Origin: Amycolatopsis iheyensis | Lineage (GTDB): Bacteria > Actinomycetota > Actinomycetes > Mycobacteriales > Pseudonocardiaceae | Direction: 5' to 3' | Assembly: GCF_024703995.1 (NCBI RefSeq) | Contig: NZ_JAMXQV010000006.1 | Coordinates: forward strand, 1-64,000 | Length of the DNA stretch: 64,000 bases | In this document: positions 62,348 to 64,000 of the stretch, one piece after another | How positions within the stretch are numbered: the stretch's first letter is position 1 | How the letters are laid out: each line of letters starts with the position of its first letter | The notes under the pieces: generated by a model | The model's input: only the letters and a program-made list of their open reading frames with translations | What the model was told of the DNA's origin: nothing | Database searches by the model: none | Program-made: the position numbers and the translations under genes

Positions 62348-63673
62348 CTACCGGCGGTCGAGCACCCGGCGCAGCTTCCCGACCGAACGCTCCAGCGTCT
62401 CGGGGTCGAGGACGTCCACGCCCACCGACACGCCGACGCCGTCCTTGACCCGGCTCGCGATCTCGTGTGCGGCGGCCCGGCGCCGGTCGTCGCCGGTGCC
62501 CGCCTCGCATTCGACCAGGACGGTCAGGTGGTCCATCCGGTCGTGCTTGGTCAGCTCGAGCTGGAAGTGCGGGGCCAGCCCGTCGACGTCGAGGACGATT
62601 TCCTCGATCTGGGTGGGGAAGACGTTGACCCCGCGCAGGATGATCATGTCGTCGCTGCGGCCGGTGACCTTGTCCATCCGGCGGAACGCCGGGCGCGCGG
62701 TGCCGGGGCGCAGCGCGGTGAGGTCCCGCGTGCGGTAGCGGATGATCGGCAGCGCCTGCTTGGTGAGCGAGGTGAACAGCAGTTCGCCGGTCTCCCCGTC
62801 CGGCAGGACGCCGCCGTCGACCGGGTCGACGACCTCGGGGTAGAAGTGGTCTTCCCAGATGTGCAGGCCGTCCTTGGTTTCCACGCACTCCTGCGCCACG
62901 CCGGGGCCCATGACCTCGGACAGGCCGTAGATGTCGACGGCGTCGAGGTCCATCCGGTCCTCGATCTCGCGGCGCATCTGCTCGGTCCACGGCTCGGCGC
63001 CGAAGATGCCGATCTTCAGCGAGCTGGCGCGCGGGTCGACGCCCTGGCGCTCGAACTCGTCGAGCAGCGTCAGCATGTACGACGGCGTGACCATGATGAT
63101 CTCGGGCTCGAAGTCGGTGATGAGCTGCACCTGCCGCGCGGTCATGCCGCCGGACGCGGGAATGACGGTGCAGCCGAGCTTTTCCGCGCCGTAGTGCACG
63201 CCGAGCCCGCCGGTGAACAGGCCGTAGCCGTAGGCGTTGTGCAGCTTGTGGCCCGGGCGCCCGCCCGCGGCGAAGATCGAGCGCGCGAGCACGCCGGACC
63301 AGGTGTCGATGTCGCGCTCGGTGTAGCCGACGACGGTCGGCTTGCCGGTGGTGCCGGAAGAGGCGTGCAGGCGCCGGATGTCCTTCTCCGGCACGGCGAA
63401 CATGCCGAACGGGTAGGTGTCCCGCAGGTCCTGCTTGGTGGTGCACGGGAACTTCGCCAGGTCGGCGAGGTCTTCGCAGTCGTCCGGGTGCACGCCCGCG
63501 GCGTCGAACTTGGCCCGGTAGAACGGCACGTTCTGGTAGGCGTGACGCAGCGTCCACTGCAGCCGCGCCAGCTGGCGGGCGCGCAGCTCGTCGATGCTCA
63601 CGCGCTCGTCGGGGGACAGGTCGTCGACGGCGGGCGCGGCACCGAAGCGCCGGGTGGGCTGCGTGGTGGTCAT
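62348..63673 (-). CDS. paaK: Phenylacetate-CoA ligase
   Basis: A 441-residue ligase of the PaaK group: LQWTLRHAYQNVPFYRAKFDAAG, P-loop RLHASSGTTGKPTVVGYT, GADWG-type region NAYGYGLFTGGLGVHYGAEKLG, IYGLSEVMGPGVAQEC, LPIIRYRTRDLTAL and ILRGVNVFPTQIEE. It makes phenylacetyl-CoA from phenylacetate, CoA and ATP. ATG at 63673 with GGAGAGAG directly upstream. First gene of the operon with the TetR gene; divergent from a thiolase. Relatives acting on other aryl acids exist, so specificity is likely but not certain. Confidence 0.92.
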   Translation of the reverse strand: MTTTQPTRRFGAAPAVDDLSPDERVSIDELRARQLARLQWTLRHAYQNVPFYRAKFDAAGVHPDDCEDLADLAKFPCTTKQDLRDTYPFGMFAVPEKDIRRLHASSGTTGKPTVVGYTERDIDTWSGVLARSIFAAGGRPGHKLHNAYGYGLFTGGLGVHYGAEKLGCTVIPASGGMTARQVQLITDFEPEIIMVTPSYMLTLLDEFERQGVDPRASSLKIGIFGAEPWTEQMRREIEDRMDLDAVDIYGLSEVMGPGVAQECVETKDGLHIWEDHFYPEVVDPVDGGVLPDGETGELLFTSLTKQALPIIRYRTRDLTALRPGTARPAFRRMDKVTGRSDDMIILRGVNVFPTQIEEIVLDVDGLAPHFQLELTKHDRMDHLTVLVECEAGTGDDRRRAAAHEIASRVKDGVGVSVGVDVLDPETLERSVGKLRRVLDRR

Positions 63674-63714
63674 CTCTCTCCGGCTTCCTCGGCGGATGTG
63701 ACGGCGGCCCTTGC

Positions 63715-63736
63715 TTACTGACCGAATGGACGGTAA
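63715..63736. promoter_or_regulatory. PaaR-type operator between paaK and thiolase genes
   Basis: TTACTGACCG (63715-63724) is mirrored by CGGTAA (63731-63736): inner arms ACCG/CGGT with 6-base spacer, outer TTAC/GTAA. It lies 42 bases before paaK and 54 before the thiolase. Confidence 0.65.
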
Positions 63737-63789
63737 ATAATGTGAGGCCAGTAAAGGCGGGACCCGTTCGGATGTCAAGAGGAGTGCGC

Positions 63790-64000
63790 ATGCCCGAGGT
63801 GTTCGTGGTCGACGGAGTCCGCACGGCGCAGGGCCGCTACGGCGGCGCGCTGGCCGGGGTCCGGCCCGACGACCTCGCCGGTCTCGTCGTGCGGCAGGTG
63901 CTGGCCAGGGCGGGGGTTCCCGGCGACGCCGTCGACGAGGTGGTCCTCGGCGCCGCGAACCAGGCCGGTGAGGACAACCGCAACGTCGCGCGGATGGCCG
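63790..64000 (+). CDS. Thiolase / acetyl-CoA C-acyltransferase, 5' end only
   Basis: The first 70 residues of a thiolase, cut by the window edge: FVVDGVRTAQGRYGGALAGVRPDDLAGLVV and VVLGAANQAGEDNRNVARMA match the N-terminal domain of acetyl-CoA acyltransferases, including PaaJ/PcaF beta-ketoadipyl-CoA thiolases. The catalytic Cys lies beyond the edge. ATG at 63790, AGGAG 7 bases upstream. Divergent from paaK, so beta-ketoadipyl-CoA cleavage in phenylacetate use is the likely role. Confidence 0.85.
   Translation, partial: MPEVFVVDGVRTAQGRYGGALAGVRPDDLAGLVVRQVLARAGVPGDAVDEVVLGAANQAGEDNRNVARMA

Overview
The window is high-GC actinomycete chromosome, best matching a free-living saprophytic Pseudonocardiales bacterium of the Amycolatopsis type. 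That placement is an inference from base composition, GTG starts, many candidate leaderless starts, ANTAR and STAS/PP2C signalling genes, a two-domain LigD, a type VII (ESX-like) secretion substrate operon, a rubber oxygenase and several secreted plant-polysaccharide enzymes. No rRNA, tRNA, CRISPR array, transposase or phage gene was seen. Both window ends are ordinary chromosome, and the last gene is cut by the window edge.

Layout. 1-10.1 kb: a fused multidomain acyl-CoA carboxylase, a secreted beta-helix protein with two palindromic operators, and a DUF6345 protein with a caspase-like His/Cys pair. 10.3-14.1 kb: a MarR/VOC divergent pair with twin perfect operators, a GerW-like protein, a Tat-exported PHP metallohydrolase, a membrane-anchored lysozyme-like protein, and a three-stem palindrome. 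14.1-18.4 kb: ADH, DUF59 and amidohydrolase genes as found behind propane-type diiron monooxygenases, but without the monooxygenase, facing a GAF/AAA/Fis regulator. 18.4-24.2 kb: MFS exporters, a MocR regulator, an SRPBCC protein and a bifunctional nuclease. 24.3-30.0 kb: the most unusual locus, five tightly coupled genes (fatty acyl-AMP ligase, acyl carrier protein, EspC-like secreted protein, 1047-aa Gly/Ser-rich Ca-repeat protein, small helical protein). 30-39.3 kb: GH13 enzyme, LigD, ribokinase with a leader peptide, and a stress-signalling group (STAS, SpoIIE-type PP2C, two GAF-ANTAR proteins) with SigB-like promoter motifs. 39.4-44.8 kb: a SGNH/GH5/Fn3/CBM2 enzyme behind LacI-type boxes, rhamnogalacturonan lyase, MFS. 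44.8-45.3 kb: non-coding tandem repeats. 45.4-50.7 kb: beta-lactamase-family hydrolase, orphan ATP-synthase c-like gene, a protein with two RHIM-like amyloid motifs, a GH5 enzyme, an SDR. 50.7-55.9 kb: HxlR/MFS pair, then acyl-CoA dehydrogenase, TetR and latex-clearing protein joined by a common operator. 56-64 kb: DNA glycosylase-like protein, orphan winged helix, ALDH/AraC/GMC/EthD unit, and a PaaR-like/PaaK unit facing a thiolase.

How it fits together. The secreted enzymes (beta-helix protein, GH5s, RG lyase, GH13, Lcp) attack plant cell wall and rubber. The ADH, ALDH, GMC, acyl-CoA dehydrogenase, PaaK and thiolase genes channel alcohols, aldehydes and acids to CoA esters, and each group has its own local regulator with a recognisable operator. 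The FAAL-ACP-secreted protein operon has no obvious counterpart known to me and is the prime candidate for an undescribed system.
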